Below, piece after piece: positions 8,901 through 16,623 of a stretch of 64,000 bases of DNA. This DNA is from JAJEFO01 sp965221845 (GTDB taxonomy: Bacteria > Pseudomonadota > Alphaproteobacteria > Rhodobacterales > Rhodobacteraceae): positions 248,001-312,000 of the forward strand of contig OZ244919.1 of the NCBI GenBank assembly GCA_965221845.1, written 5' to 3'. The notes under the pieces were generated by a model. It was not told where the DNA came from and made no database searches. It saw only the letters and a list, made by a program, of their open reading frames with translations. The position numbers were made by a program, and so were the translations under genes. Position 1 is the first letter of the stretch; every line of letters begins with the position of its first letter.

Positions 8901-10277
8901 GACGAGGTCCATGAGGGCGACGAGACGTTCACGGTGACGCTGTCGGACCCGTCGGGGGCGACGCTCGGGACGGACGCCTCCGCCACGGTGACGATCGAGG
9001 ACGACGACCCGGAACCCGCGGTCTCCGTCGCGGACGCGACCGTCACGGAGGGCGGCACGGCGCGGGTGACGATCAGCCTGGACCGGCCCTCGGCGAATGA
9101 CGTCACGGTGCGGTGGTCCGTCGCGGACGGCACGGCCGGCGGCGGCGACCACGGGGGCCCCTCGGCGCCGCAGGTGGTCACCTTCAGGGCCGGCGAGACT
9201 TCGAGGACGGTCGAGGTCGCCACCGTGCAGGACGAGGTCCGCGAGGGCGACGAGACGTTCACGGTGACGCTGTCGGAGCCGTCCGGCGCCACGATCGGGC
9301 AGGACGCCTCCGCCACGGTCACGATCACGGACGACGACGCGGAGCCCGCGGTCTCCGTCGCCGACGCGACCGTGACGGAGGGCGGCACGGCGCGGGTCGT
9401 CATCAGCCTGGACCGCCCCTCGGCGGAGGACGTGACGGTGCGGTGGTCGGTCGCGGACGGCACGGCCGGCAGCGGCGACCACGGGGGGGCCTCCGCGCCG
9501 CAGGAGGTCATCTTCAGGGCCGGCGAGACGGAGAAGGTCGTCGAGGTCGCCACCGTCCAGGACGACATCCGCGAGGGCGACGAGAGCTTCACGGTGACGC
9601 TCTCGGACCCCGCGGGCGCCACGCTCGGGACGGACGCCTCGGCCACGGTGACGATCAGGGACGACGAGCCGGCCCCGCCGGCGGGAAGCGGCGCGGCGGA
9701 CGTCCTGCGCGGGAGCGCGGGCGACGACACGCTGCGGGGGCTGGGCGGGGACGACCGCCTCCACGGCGGGGCGGGCGACGACGACCTCTTCGGGGGCGCG
9801 GGGTCCGACGTCCTCCGCGGCGGGGCCGGCGCGGACTGGCTCGACGGCGGGGCCGGGGACGACCGCCTCCACGGCGGCGGGGGCCGCGACGCCCTGCGCG
9901 GGGGCGCGGGCGGCGACCGGCTGTCCGGCGGGGCCGGCGGCGACTGGCTCGACGGCGGGGCGGGCGACGACGTGCTGGACGGCGGGGCCGGCGGGGACTG
10001 GCTGCACGGCGGCGCGGGCGACGACGTGCTCCGCGGCGGCGCCGGCGCCGACGCGTTCGTCTACGGCCGCGGGCCGTTCGGCCGGGACACGGTGCGCGAC
10101 TTCCAGGACGGCGAGGACGTGCTCGACTTCTCCGGCTCCGGGCTGCGGTGGCGCGACCTGTCGGTGTCGGACGACGGCAACGGGAACGCGGTGGTCCGGG
10201 TCAGGGGGGCGGAGGACTCCGTCACGCTCGCCGGCGTCGACGCCGCGCTCGTCGGCCAGGACGACTTCGTCTTCTGA
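2934..10277 (+). CDS. Giant secreted serralysin-type metallopeptidase with 15 Calx-beta domains and RTX repeats
   Basis: A 2447-residue protein, probably exported by a type I system: it has no N-terminal signal peptide, has glycine/aspartate RTX nonapeptides, and ends in an aliphatic/acidic DDFVF tail. Domain order: pre-peptidase C-terminal-type beta domain (about 50-165), M10 zinc peptidase with HEIGHALGLGH at 305-315 and the Met-turn SMMSYF near 338-343, a short RTX block (about 480-510), fifteen Calx-beta domains (about 595-2240, most exactly 110 residues), a second RTX block with many GGAGDD-type units (about 2250-2380), and a C-terminal secretion region. Calx-beta and RTX domains bind calcium. 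The likely role is extracellular proteolysis or adhesion. No exporter genes lie nearby. The start has a weak AGGGGC ribosome site. Confidence 0.9.
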   Translation: MCVLCQIDPVNAKNGNHEELARLHDGADRQAPSPGGSQDSADIPADDTTTAEVEVGSSFYGTLEDAGDVDRIKVTLEAGRRYELLLEGADDPGTGQGAMRDPYMSIFDADGKRLISNDDGGRGWDSKIWFVAPESGTYYVEASAAPLGNGGKSNDKGDYRLTVKAMDPRTDGTLDELAHFLTERYFAPRKFNLGEGGINPKDGVITYTLDGWSRDTDGMTTAANAELVREAFKVYGAILGIDFRETSSGTADIRFSDNRSGASAFSLSSVDAAGQGYTSYAAVNVAKFPSWHKYMGSYAFKVILHEIGHALGLGHQGPYNGSARFGRDAAFANDSWQLSMMSYFDQGENPNVDAPFAIPLGPMAADLLALDSLYAEYGFGTSNAFTGDTVWGFNTSIDASKGKAFSELSKHAHRNAFTIVDSGGTDTVDFSGYAADQVIDLTVTKSSDAHATASSVGGLRNNMMLAAGTVIENAVGGSGDDVITGNAEDNVLTGNAGDDTLTGGAGADRFVYASADTGHDRITDFTAGEDRIDFTGLVIAFADLTVAQGTGAEAAHTVVSWTGAGGVRQSVTLENVAASAVGASDFLFDDTAPVITVADAAVTEGGTARVVISLDRPSAQDVTVRWSVADGTAGSGDHGAPSAPQEVTFRAGETEKVVEVATVQDRTHEGDETFTVTLSDPKGATLGQDASATVTIEDDDPVPAVSVADATVTEGGTARVVISLDRPLAEDVTVSWSVADGTAGSDDHSGPSAPQEVTFRAGETEKVVEVATVQDGLHEGDETFTVTLSDPKGAMLGQDASATVTIRDDEPPAVSVADATVTEGGTARVTLSLNRPAQEYVIAWWSVSDGTAGRGDHSGPSRPRMVWFDPGETEKTIWIGTKDDALAEASETFTVTLHGPDDAYSLHGAVLGEASSATVTILDDDSVPAVSVADATVTEGGTARVVISLDRPSTQDVTVRWSVADGTAGGGDRSGPSTPQEVTFRAGETEKVVEVATVQDEVHEGDETFTVTLSDPAGATLGAAASATVTITDDDAAPAVSVADATVTEGGTARVTISLDRPSTQDVTVRWSVADGTAGGGDHGGPSAPQEVTFRAGETEKVVEVATVQDEVREGDETFTVTLSDPSGATLGQDASATVTVKDDDPAPAVSVADATVTEGGTAQVVISLDRASTQDVTVRWSVADGTAGGGDHGGPSAPQEVTFKAGETEKTVEVATVQDEVHEGDETFTVTLSDPTGATLGQDASATVTITDDDAEPAVSVADATVTEGGTARVVISLDRPSTQDVTVRWSVADGTAGGGDRSGPSTPQVVTFRAGETEKTVEVATVQDEVHEGDETFTVTLSDPTGATLGQDASATVTITDDDAEPAVSVADATVTEGGTARVTISLDRASTQDVTVRWSVADGTAGGGDHGGPSAPQEVTFRAGETEKVVEVATVQDEVHEGDEDFTVTLSSPSGAKLGQESSATVTVEDDDPAPAVSVADATVTEGGTAQVVISLDRASTQDVTVRWSVADGTAGGGDHGGPSAPQEVTFKAGETEKTVEVATVQDEVHEGDETFTVTLSDPKGATLGQDASATVTITDDDPEPAVSVADATVTEGDKAQVTISLDRASTQDVTVRWSVADGTAGSGDRSGPSTPQEVTFRAGETEKVVEVATVQDEVHEGDETFTVTLSDPAGATLGAAASATVTILDDDSAPAVSVADATVTEGGTARVVISLDRPSTQDVTVRWSVADGTAGGGDHGGPSAPQEVTFRAGETEKVVEVATVQDEVREGDETFTVTLSDPSGATLGTDASATVTIEDDDPEPAVSVADATVTEGGTARVTISLDRPSANDVTVRWSVADGTAGGGDHGGPSAPQEVTFRPGETEKVVEVATVQDEVHEGDEDFTVTLSSPSGAKLGQESSATVTVEDDDPEPAVSVADAAVTEGGTARVVISLDRPSAQDVTVRWSVADGTAGSGDRSGPSTPQVVTFRAGETEKTVEVATVQDEVHEGDETFTVTLSDPSGATLGTDASATVTIEDDDPEPAVSVADATVTEGGTARVTISLDRPSANDVTVRWSVADGTAGGGDHGGPSAPQVVTFRAGETSRTVEVATVQDEVREGDETFTVTLSEPSGATIGQDASATVTITDDDAEPAVSVADATVTEGGTARVVISLDRPSAEDVTVRWSVADGTAGSGDHGGASAPQEVIFRAGETEKVVEVATVQDDIREGDESFTVTLSDPAGATLGTDASATVTIRDDEPAPPAGSGAADVLRGSAGDDTLRGLGGDDRLHGGAGDDDLFGGAGSDVLRGGAGADWLDGGAGDDRLHGGGGRDALRGGAGGDRLSGGAGGDWLDGGAGDDVLDGGAGGDWLHGGAGDDVLRGGAGADAFVYGRGPFGRDTVRDFQDGEDVLDFSGSGLRWRDLSVSDDGNGNAVVRVRGAEDSVTLAGVDAALVGQDDFVF
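4713..9663 (+). repeat. Fifteen tandem Calx-beta coding repeats, period 330 bp
   Basis: The marker GTCGCGGAC or GTCGCCGAC, within the codons for VSVADATV, recurs at 4722, 5052, 5379, 5727 and then every 330 bases up to 9357. Domains 4-15 keep exact 330-bp spacing, domain 2 is 327 bp, and domain 3 is 348 bp with an insert and diverged sequence (NRPAQEYVIAWW). Neighbouring units are almost identical and share blocks in a mosaic pattern, as expected from unequal recombination or gene conversion. Confidence 0.95.
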
Positions 10278-10340
10278 CGGACAGGCGGCGCCCGGTCCGG
10301 CGGCGCAGGGGCGTCGGTCGGACGGCCCCGCGCGAGGTGA

Positions 10341-10353
10341 CCCCCCCCCCCCC
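10341..10353. repeat. 13-base poly-C tract
   Basis: Thirteen consecutive C residues lie 63 bases beyond the stop codon of the giant RTX gene, in intergenic DNA. No terminator-like stem with a T run was found here. It is one of three long G/C homopolymers in the window. Confidence 0.95.
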
Positions 10354-10359
10354 GTCCGC

Positions 10360-10608
10360 GTGACGGCAGTCGGCGTCGCCGCCAGGATGATCTCCGCGCG
10401 GGCGCAGATGGCCCTGGACACCGCCGCCGCAATGTCGCCGAGAAACCGCGCGAGCGCGCCGAGGCAGAGGTGCGCCTGCATCAGGGCGCGAGCGCGCGCC
10501 TCCGCGACGATGCCGGCCGGTGCCGCCGAAAGATCCACGCCCCTGCAGCCGGTTCGCAGGAACCATGCAGGCGCGCGTCGGAGACGTACGGATCCAGGGC
10601 CAGCTTCA
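10360..10608 (-). pseudogene. Possible remnant of a sugar isomerase-type gene
   Basis: On the leftward strand a short frame starts MKLALDPYVSD, resembling the beginning of sugar phosphate isomerase/epimerase proteins that often accompany catabolic clusters like the next one. The frame then loses resemblance. A different frame downstream contains LMQAHLCLGALARFLGD, which looks protein-like but is not assignable. I infer a frameshifted, truncated gene at the distal end of the adjacent leftward operon. The evidence is weak. Confidence 0.2.
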
Positions 10609-10748
10609 TGTCAGGCCCGGAAAGAGTGTCGTGAAAAACAGTTCGGCATGTCCTGCAGACTTCCTGACTGCCCGTCCTTGCTCCCTTTCCGCACGACTGC
10701 GGCATCACGCCTTCGCATATGCCGGTCTGCTTGCCTGACGGCCGGCTT

Positions 10749-11624
10749 TCAGGACGGCATTTCCCATTTCATCTTCTCGGCGCCCAGAACGCTCCAGTCA
10801 TGATCGGAAAGACCGCTTTCAACGGCATTCTCCAGATGATCCCTGACCATCCTCGCCAACGGCAGGTCATGGCCAAGCCCGGCTGAGGCATCCAGGGCCA
10901 GGCGCATGTCCTTGATGCCGATGGCGGGAGGGCATGCCGGGGGGAGGTATTGGTGTTCGGCCATCATGCGACCGTAGATCCTGTAGATCGGCGCGTCGAA
11001 CAGCGTCGTGGTCACGACATCGAGAAATTCAGCGCGGGGCAGGCCATGTGCGTCGCAGATCGTGTATGCTTGGGCCAGCGATTCGATGGCGCAGCCCAGA
11101 AGAAAGTTGTTGGCGATCTTGGCGACGACCGCGGACAGCGGGTCGGAGCCTAGGAAGAACCAGCGCTGGGAAACGGCTTCAAAGACCGGAACGCAGCGGT
11201 CCACCTGCTCGCGGCTCCCGGCAGCAAGAATGAACAGCATGGCTTCCGCCGCCCGGTCCGGGCGGCCAAGGACCGGCGCCGCGACGAAAGGCCGGTCCAG
11301 CGCGGCATGAGCATCGCGCAACCGCTTACCGCATGCCGCCCCGATCGTGCTCATCGTCACGTGCAGCGTTGTCTTCGGCATCGCGTCGATCAGTCCGTCT
11401 TCGAAGAAGACCTGATCGATCGCCTCGTCGTCGGTCACCATCGTGAAGAGCAGGTCCGCCTGGGCGGCCGCGAGCGGCGTCGCGGCCGGTTCCGCACCGG
11501 CATCGACGATGCCCCTGGCCTTCGCAGGGGTGCGGTTGTAGACCGTCAGCGGAAATCCCGCGGCGAGGATGTTCTCGGCTATGGGGCGTCCCATCTGCCC
11601 AAGCCCGATGAATCCGACATGCAA
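10749..11624 (-). CDS. NAD(P)-dependent beta-hydroxyacid dehydrogenase (3-hydroxyisobutyrate dehydrogenase family)
   Basis: A 291-residue enzyme that oxidises a beta-hydroxy acid, or reduces the corresponding semialdehyde, using NAD(P). It opens with the Rossmann motif GFIGLGQMGRPIAENILAAG, carries the substrate-loop segment HVTMSTIG near residue 95, and has KIANNFLLG near residue 170, where the Lys is the family's catalytic base. It is the last of seven leftward genes with gaps of only 16-55 bases or overlaps, so it is almost certainly part of that operon. A second paralogue starts the same operon at 17541. The specific substrate cannot be told from the sequence. Confidence 0.85.
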   Translation of the reverse strand: MHVGFIGLGQMGRPIAENILAAGFPLTVYNRTPAKARGIVDAGAEPAATPLAAAQADLLFTMVTDDEAIDQVFFEDGLIDAMPKTTLHVTMSTIGAACGKRLRDAHAALDRPFVAAPVLGRPDRAAEAMLFILAAGSREQVDRCVPVFEAVSQRWFFLGSDPLSAVVAKIANNFLLGCAIESLAQAYTICDAHGLPRAEFLDVVTTTLFDAPIYRIYGRMMAEHQYLPPACPPAIGIKDMRLALDASAGLGHDLPLARMVRDHLENAVESGLSDHDWSVLGAEKMKWEMPS

Positions 11625-11640
11625 GGCTGCGTCCTCCTTG

Positions 11641-12639
11641 TCAGAGCGGGATCCGGCGGCCGTCGTCCGCCGCCGAGCTCACGATTCCCTCGAAGAGCCT
11701 GATGTTTTCCACGGCCTGCTCAGGGGTGAAGCGGTAAGTCCCTTCCCCGGCGATGGCGGCGGCCCAGGCATCGACGACCTGGCGCAACGTGTCGGTGGGT
11801 TGATAGCTCTCCTTGATGCGCGGTTCGTCGGTGCCGGTGCAGAGCGTGAGGGCCGCGGGCTTGCCCTTGTCGACGTTTCCCTCCGTCACGACCTCGACCC
11901 AGCCCTTGTCGCCGAAAATCGTGACGCGGCCGTTGTAGGGCGTGCAGGAGATCAGGTTGATCGCGCCACGGGCGCCGGAACGAAACCTGAAGCTTGCCGC
12001 AACGAAGTCACGCACCGGAGGCGCCATCACGATCGACGCCTGCTGTGCCCGGACCTCGGCGACGGGTCCGAAGAAGCACACCGCGAGGTCGGTCAGGTGA
12101 ATTCCGGTCGAGGTCATGAGCCCGGCCGGCGCCTGATCCGGATCGAGTCGCCAGCCGGCCCGGTCGGCGCCGACGAAAACGTCGTGGCTCATGTTCGCCT
12201 CGAACAGCAGGAGCCTTCCCAGCGTCCCGTCGTCCAGGATCTGCTGCACCCGTTCGTAGGCGCTCTCGAACCGGCGCACGTGTCCGAGGCCCAGGACCCG
12301 GCCCTGCCTGCGGCAGGTCTCCACCACCCTCCCGGCATCTTCGGCCTTCAGCGTGAGCGGCTTCTCGCAATAGAGCTCCTTGCCCGAGGCCAGGACGTCC
12401 ATGCATTGCCCTGCATGCAGGAGATGCGGCGTGGCGAGCATCACCGCGTCGATCCCGGAATCGTTCAGCACCGCCTCAAGTTGCGTTTCATGCCGCATTC
12501 CGCGCGCCGCCAGCATGGCCAGCTTGGCGTCGTTGGGTGCGGGATCGACCCCGGCCAACGCGTGAAAGCGGGGGCTGGCGCCTATCCTGGCAATCAGCTC
12601 GCCGCCCCACCAGCCGAGCCCGACGACGGCGGTTCTCAT
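11641..12639 (-). CDS. Gfo/Idh/MocA family dehydrogenase
   Basis: A 332-residue NAD(P)-dependent oxidoreductase of the family that acts on sugars, inositols and related polyols. It begins MRTAVVGLGWWGGELIARIG (nucleotide-binding loop), has the family hallmark YCEKPLTL around residue 95, and IHLTDLAVCFFG further on, where the His is typical of the catalytic centre. The ATG at 12639 is preceded by GAGGAA. An upstream in-frame ATG would add 13 unconserved residues. It lies 16 bases upstream of the beta-hydroxyacid dehydrogenase gene. With the neighbouring ABC transporter it suggests catabolism of a polyol or sugar derivative. Confidence 0.88.
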   Translation of the reverse strand: MRTAVVGLGWWGGELIARIGASPRFHALAGVDPAPNDAKLAMLAARGMRHETQLEAVLNDSGIDAVMLATPHLLHAGQCMDVLASGKELYCEKPLTLKAEDAGRVVETCRRQGRVLGLGHVRRFESAYERVQQILDDGTLGRLLLFEANMSHDVFVGADRAGWRLDPDQAPAGLMTSTGIHLTDLAVCFFGPVAEVRAQQASIVMAPPVRDFVAASFRFRSGARGAINLISCTPYNGRVTIFGDKGWVEVVTEGNVDKGKPAALTLCTGTDEPRIKESYQPTDTLRQVVDAWAAAIAGEGTYRFTPEQAVENIRLFEGIVSSAADDGRRIPL

Positions 12640-12693
12640 GGGACGTTCCTCGGTTCCGTACGGCTTGGGTCTGTACACTGGACTGGCTCCCCG

Positions 12694-13737
12694 TCACGCC
12701 TCGAAGGAATATCGGCGTTCCAGCTCTGTCAGGAGGCCGAGGTTCTCCGGTCGCGGACTGAGCGACCCGGCCTCGATGCGGCGAGAAAGCTCTGCCACGG
12801 CGCGGCAGGCGGGCGCGGCCAGCCCGTGCTCCTCGGCACGCCTGGCGACAAGGCCGTTCATGTCGCCGGCTTCGCTCCTGCGCCCCTTTTCCCAGTCCTG
12901 CAGGACGCCCGCCTTGGTTTCGCGCAGGATGAAGCCGTCAAGCAGCCGGTCGAGCATGGTTTCGACGAAGCGGTTCGATTCGGCGATGTCCCTGGCCGTG
13001 AGACCCAGGATCGGCAGCCGGCTGTAGCCGCACGCCTCTCCGACGTCGGACGCTTCCTGGCCGGCGCGCAGCATGAAGTCGCGCATCCCGGGCTGCTCCT
13101 CTCCCTCCTTGAGGTTCATGCCGAGAAGGCTCGTGGTGGCGATCGTCGTCGAATTGCTCACGAGCTTCATCCACTTGGCCGAGAGAATGTCGTCGACGAT
13201 CTCGCAGGTCCCGGAGTGACGAAGCAGGTCCAGGACCTCGCGCTCGCGGCCCCTGGTGCTGTCGTCGAGGCTGCCGACGGCGAACCAGGACCTGTCCGGC
13301 GGCGAATCCCGGATCACCGTGCCGGGATCGTAGAGCCCGGCGGAGATCTCCAGGACGCAGCCGAGGCTGCGGCCGGGTCCGGCGATCACGGCCACCTCCT
13401 CGGCCGTCATGCCGTTCTGGACGGCGACAATCAGGCCGTCGCGGGCCAGGTGCGGAAGGATCAGCTCCGCGCCCCAGCGCGCGTCGTAGGCCTTGAGCAC
13501 CACGAACGCGTAGTCGAAGGGTCGGGTGAAGGTGCAGACGTCGCAGACATGGCGGGCGTTGACCGGCTGCACGACGGTCTCGTGCGGCATGACGATCCGT
13601 GCGCCGTTCGCCCGCATTGCCTCCACGTGCGCGGGCCACGGATCGACGAACGTCACGTCATGGCCGGCGCGCACCATGTCGACGCCGATGTTGGTGCCGT
13701 TCGCGCCGGAGCCGACGATCACTATTCTTGCGGACAT
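12694..13737 (-). CDS. Ketopantoate reductase (PanE/ApbA)-family oxidoreductase
   Basis: A 347-residue NADPH-dependent reductase. The N-terminus MSARIVIVGSGANGTNIG is the dinucleotide-binding loop. VQNGMTAEE and SAKWMKLVSNS (the Lys equivalent to the catalytic lysine of ketopantoate reductase) define the family. The ATG at 13737 is preceded by GAGGAA and agrees with the family N-terminus. Genuine panE proteins are about 300 residues, and this one has a longer C-terminal helical part. Because it is embedded in a catabolic operon, I infer a role on a pathway 2-keto acid rather than in pantothenate synthesis. Confidence 0.8.
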   Translation of the reverse strand: MSARIVIVGSGANGTNIGVDMVRAGHDVTFVDPWPAHVEAMRANGARIVMPHETVVQPVNARHVCDVCTFTRPFDYAFVVLKAYDARWGAELILPHLARDGLIVAVQNGMTAEEVAVIAGPGRSLGCVLEISAGLYDPGTVIRDSPPDRSWFAVGSLDDSTRGREREVLDLLRHSGTCEIVDDILSAKWMKLVSNSTTIATTSLLGMNLKEGEEQPGMRDFMLRAGQEASDVGEACGYSRLPILGLTARDIAESNRFVETMLDRLLDGFILRETKAGVLQDWEKGRRSEAGDMNGLVARRAEEHGLAAPACRAVAELSRRIEAGSLSPRPENLGLLTELERRYSFEA

Positions 13738-13762
13738 GCGTTTCCTCGATTCCTGCCCGATG

Positions 13763-14764
13763 TCAGAGCGCTTCGAGCTGGTTCTGGCCAACGAAGTCGC
13801 TCGCTTCGGATTCGGCCAGCTGGTCGGGCGAGATTCCCAGCCTGTCCCCCGAAAGCGACTCGACCGCCGCGATCAGCGATTCGGCTCCCATCCCGTAGTT
13901 CTTCATCAGGTAAGGCGCGCTCGCGCCTTGCAGGTACCGGTCCCTGACGCCGATCCTGGCGAGCCGCCGGCCCAGCCCTTCGCTGGACATCATGTCCGCC
14001 ACGCAGGAGCCCAGCCCGCCGACGGTCGTGTGGTTTTCCATCGTGATGACGCCAAGACGGCATTCCGAGATCGCCTCGAGAACCGTCGGGTCGTCAAACG
14101 GCTTGAGCGTGGTGACATGCAGATGCGCGATGCTTACGCCCGCCTTGCGGACGAGCTCCGTCGCCCGCAGGGCCTCTTCCGTGCAGACGCCCGATGTCAG
14201 GAGCGCCATGTCCGCGCCCTTGGAAAGAACGCGCGCGCGGTTCAGGACGGGGGGACCCTCGAAGATCCGCGACACTTCGCCCCTCAGCATGCGGACGTAG
14301 AGCGGCCCGGAAACGGACCGGGCGATGTCGTGAAGGCCTTCGATGTCGGCCGCGTCGCCGACCTCGAAGATCGACATGTTCGGCAGCGACCGCAGGACCG
14401 CCACGTCGTTCGTCGCCTGATGGCTTGGTCCGCCGGGCGTCGTCACGCCCGGGAGAAACCCGAACATCCGGACCGGAAGACCGGCGCAGGCGACCGACAT
14501 CTCGACCTGGTCGAGCGCGCGCCGGTACATGAAGACCCCGAACGTGTGGACGAGCGGAACCAGGCCCTCGCGGGCAAGCCCGGCGGCGAAGCCGATCATG
14601 TTCTGCTCCATCAGCCCCAGGTTGACGAACCGGTCTGGGTAGGCCTCGGCAAACCCGTCCGCCTCGCAGGCGGACGTGAGATCGCCCGAGATCACGACGG
14701 ATTCAGGCTGCCGCCGGCCCCATTCCACGAGGCACCTCCGATGGACCTGGCGTTCCCTCCTCAT
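13763..14764 (-). CDS. Transketolase-like protein, C-terminal half
   Basis: A 333-residue subunit carrying the pyrimidine-binding and C-terminal domains of a split transketolase. The segment FVNLGLMEQNMIGFAAGLA supplies the family glutamate (LMEQ) that activates thiamine diphosphate. TFGVFMYRRALDQ and PGGPSHQATNDVA are also typical. The start codon overlaps the stop of the N-terminal-half gene by four bases (ATGA), so the two are translationally coupled and should form a heterotetramer. Split transketolases of this type occur in many sugar-catabolic operons and move two-carbon ketol units. The true donor and acceptor here are unknown. Confidence 0.88.
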   Translation of the reverse strand: MRRERQVHRRCLVEWGRRQPESVVISGDLTSACEADGFAEAYPDRFVNLGLMEQNMIGFAAGLAREGLVPLVHTFGVFMYRRALDQVEMSVACAGLPVRMFGFLPGVTTPGGPSHQATNDVAVLRSLPNMSIFEVGDAADIEGLHDIARSVSGPLYVRMLRGEVSRIFEGPPVLNRARVLSKGADMALLTSGVCTEEALRATELVRKAGVSIAHLHVTTLKPFDDPTVLEAISECRLGVITMENHTTVGGLGSCVADMMSSEGLGRRLARIGVRDRYLQGASAPYLMKNYGMGAESLIAAVESLSGDRLGISPDQLAESEASDFVGQNQLEAL

Positions 14765-15708
14765 GCCGCCGGCGCCGGGAGCGCCATGTCGGCGAGCGCC
14801 TCCCTGTAGCGGTCGCGCTCGGCCTCGGACCTGAAGCGGACGTAGTGCAGGAAGGGGTGCCGCTCCCTCAGGAGCGGGATGCCACGAAAGGGCTCCGTGT
14901 AGCCCAGCACGACGAGCGGCCTGCCGGGATGGGGCGTCGCGCAGGCGTCGCGAAGCGCGTCAAGGTCATGGCCGTCGACCTTCGCGACGGCGCACCCGAA
15001 GGCCTCGAACTTCTGCGCAAGCGGCTCCAGTCCCATGATCTCTTCGACGCGCCCGTCAACCTGCTGGCCGTTGACGTCGACAAGCACCTTCATGTTCCCC
15101 AGCCTGAGAGACGCCATTGAGAGAATGGCCTCCCAGGTCTGGCCCTCCTGCAGTTCCCCGTCCCCGAGAAAGACCCACACCGTGCCGGCATCGCCCGCCC
15201 TGCGCCTTGCCCAGGCGACCCCGGCTGCCTGGCTGATCGCCTGGCCGAAGGATCCGCCGTTCACCTCGTGCCCGGGCGAACGCTCGCCCCCGATCATCTC
15301 GACCGTGCTCCCGTCGGTGTTGAACTGGTCGAGAGCCTCGGGGGCAAGCCGCCCGGCTTCGATCAATGCGGAATACACCACCAGCGCGTAATGGGTCGGG
15401 GACACGAAGAAGCGATCGGTGGCCGGGGCGCGGCCGCCGTTGTAGATCATGCCGCTGGCGGCTTCGCCCGCCTCGTCCTTCCAGCCTTCGTGCCTTCGGG
15501 GCAGGAGCGGGCCGCTGGACGGGCCAAGCCTCATCTGGTGCCCGTACAGCAGCGCGAAGATCTCGGCCGAGGAGCAGGCCTGGCTCAGGTAGCCGCCATG
15601 TACGATCGTGTGCGCAAGGGCGCGGGCACGGATGCCGTCGGCGACCAGCTGGCAGTCGCGCTGCCAGTTCCGGTTGCTCAGGCAGCCGGGGTCAGGCGCC
15701 GTGGCCAT
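14761..15708 (-). CDS. Transketolase-like protein, N-terminal half
   Basis: A 315-residue subunit with the thiamine diphosphate-binding domain. The signature starts LGDGELQEGQTWEA and ends about 28 residues later in VDVN, the classic GDG-N motif that binds Mg2+ and the diphosphate. HVxG-type substrate His residues lie in the N-terminal region (IVHGGYLS). The ATG at 15708 has GGAGG upstream and overlaps the end of the crotonase gene by 17 bases. It pairs with the immediately following C-terminal half. Confidence 0.88.
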   Translation of the reverse strand: MATAPDPGCLSNRNWQRDCQLVADGIRARALAHTIVHGGYLSQACSSAEIFALLYGHQMRLGPSSGPLLPRRHEGWKDEAGEAASGMIYNGGRAPATDRFFVSPTHYALVVYSALIEAGRLAPEALDQFNTDGSTVEMIGGERSPGHEVNGGSFGQAISQAAGVAWARRRAGDAGTVWVFLGDGELQEGQTWEAILSMASLRLGNMKVLVDVNGQQVDGRVEEIMGLEPLAQKFEAFGCAVAKVDGHDLDALRDACATPHPGRPLVVLGYTEPFRGIPLLRERHPFLHYVRFRSEAERDRYREALADMALPAPAA

Positions 15709-16597
15709 CGCCTCCGTCCTCCCCGGGCTCGGGACGCTTGTCGAAGTTGTTCCTTCGGCCCTTTCGGACGTAGTCGACCGTGTCGGCGATGAAGGACTTG
15801 CCGTGAACCGACGCGCCCTTCTGCATGTGCGCCATCATCTGCATGCCGAACCCGCCGTCCAGGTCGTCGACGAGTCGCCTTTTCCACGGCCGGCGGACGA
15901 TCTGCGAGGTGACGCGGCGGGTGACGCGGTGCTGCTTCATGATGTGGTCAGCGATCGCGAAGGCGCGGTCTTCCAGCTCGTCCCGTGGCACGACCTCGTT
16001 GACCATGCCATATTCCAGGGCCTTCTCCGCCGTGATCGCTTCGCCGGTGTACAGCGCGTACGCAGCGCGCTTGACGCCGAGGAGCTCCTGGAAGCAGCTG
16101 TGGATCCCGTCGCCCGGGACCGAGCCGATGTCGTAGTGCAGGTCGAAGATCGTCGCGCCCTCGGCGGCGAGCGTGATGTCGCAGAACAGGCAGAGCTCCG
16201 TGTGGAACCCCGGGCCGTTCAGGACGCCGATCGTCGGGATCTCGAGATCGAAGACAAGCGCGTAGGAGTTTATGCGGCCGTCCTTCCAGGCATGCTCGTA
16301 CGACCAGTAGGCCATGTCCTCCTCTTCCAGGCTGAAGCCCTCGGGATCCGAATCCATCATGAATTCCTCCCCCGATCCGCCGAAAATCATGACCTCGTTC
16401 TTCGTGTCCGCGCCAACGGTGCGAAACATCTGGCCGACGGAGCGATGGTTCTCGACGCTCAGCTGGATCGGGCCGCCGCGGGTGTGCGCCTTGATCAGGA
16501 TCACCCCGTCGTCACGGCGCGACATGGCGTAGTGCTCCTTGAACCGCTCGCTGTACTCGTCGAAGTCCGGTGTCTGGACGAATCGTGTCAGGGACAT
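15692..16597 (-). CDS. Enoyl-CoA hydratase/isomerase (crotonase) family protein
   Basis: A 301-residue crotonase-fold protein. The oxyanion-hole region reads FGGSGEEFMMDSD, followed by NGPGFHTELCLFCDITLAAEGATIF and a second active-site segment DIGSVPGDGIHSCFQ, matching the GxxPGDGG region of hydratases. The tail GMVNEVVPRDEL is typical. Several usual residues are altered: the common GGG in the oxyanion helix is GFH here. The substrate may therefore not be a simple enoyl-CoA, since some family members act as carbon-carbon hydrolases or isomerases. The start at 16597 has AGAGGAAAAGG upstream. It is second in the leftward operon. Confidence 0.8.
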   Translation of the reverse strand: MSLTRFVQTPDFDEYSERFKEHYAMSRRDDGVILIKAHTRGGPIQLSVENHRSVGQMFRTVGADTKNEVMIFGGSGEEFMMDSDPEGFSLEEEDMAYWSYEHAWKDGRINSYALVFDLEIPTIGVLNGPGFHTELCLFCDITLAAEGATIFDLHYDIGSVPGDGIHSCFQELLGVKRAAYALYTGEAITAEKALEYGMVNEVVPRDELEDRAFAIADHIMKQHRVTRRVTSQIVRRPWKRRLVDDLDGGFGMQMMAHMQKGASVHGKSFIADTVDYVRKGRRNNFDKRPEPGEDGGDGHGA

Positions 16598-16623
16598 GCT
16601 CTGCACCTTTTCCTCTTGTTCCC

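Noticed and set aside
4722..9670. Regular repeats as a CRISPR array
   Set aside because: The period is 330 bp, the repeats are continuous coding sequence, and there are no unique spacers or cas genes.
4473..10538. A 2021-codon open frame on the minus strand, and another of 1511 codons at 5195-9730
   Set aside because: Both lie antisense to the giant Calx-beta gene. Their peptides are simple repeats of the domain period with extreme Arg or Ser content, and they stay open because the repeated GC-rich codons lack antisense stops. The plus-strand frame has recognisable domains.
11569..13947. A 792-codon plus-strand open frame
   Set aside because: It covers parts of four leftward genes with conserved families. 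The translated product shows no domain and is rich in Arg, Gly and His, typical of an antisense shadow.
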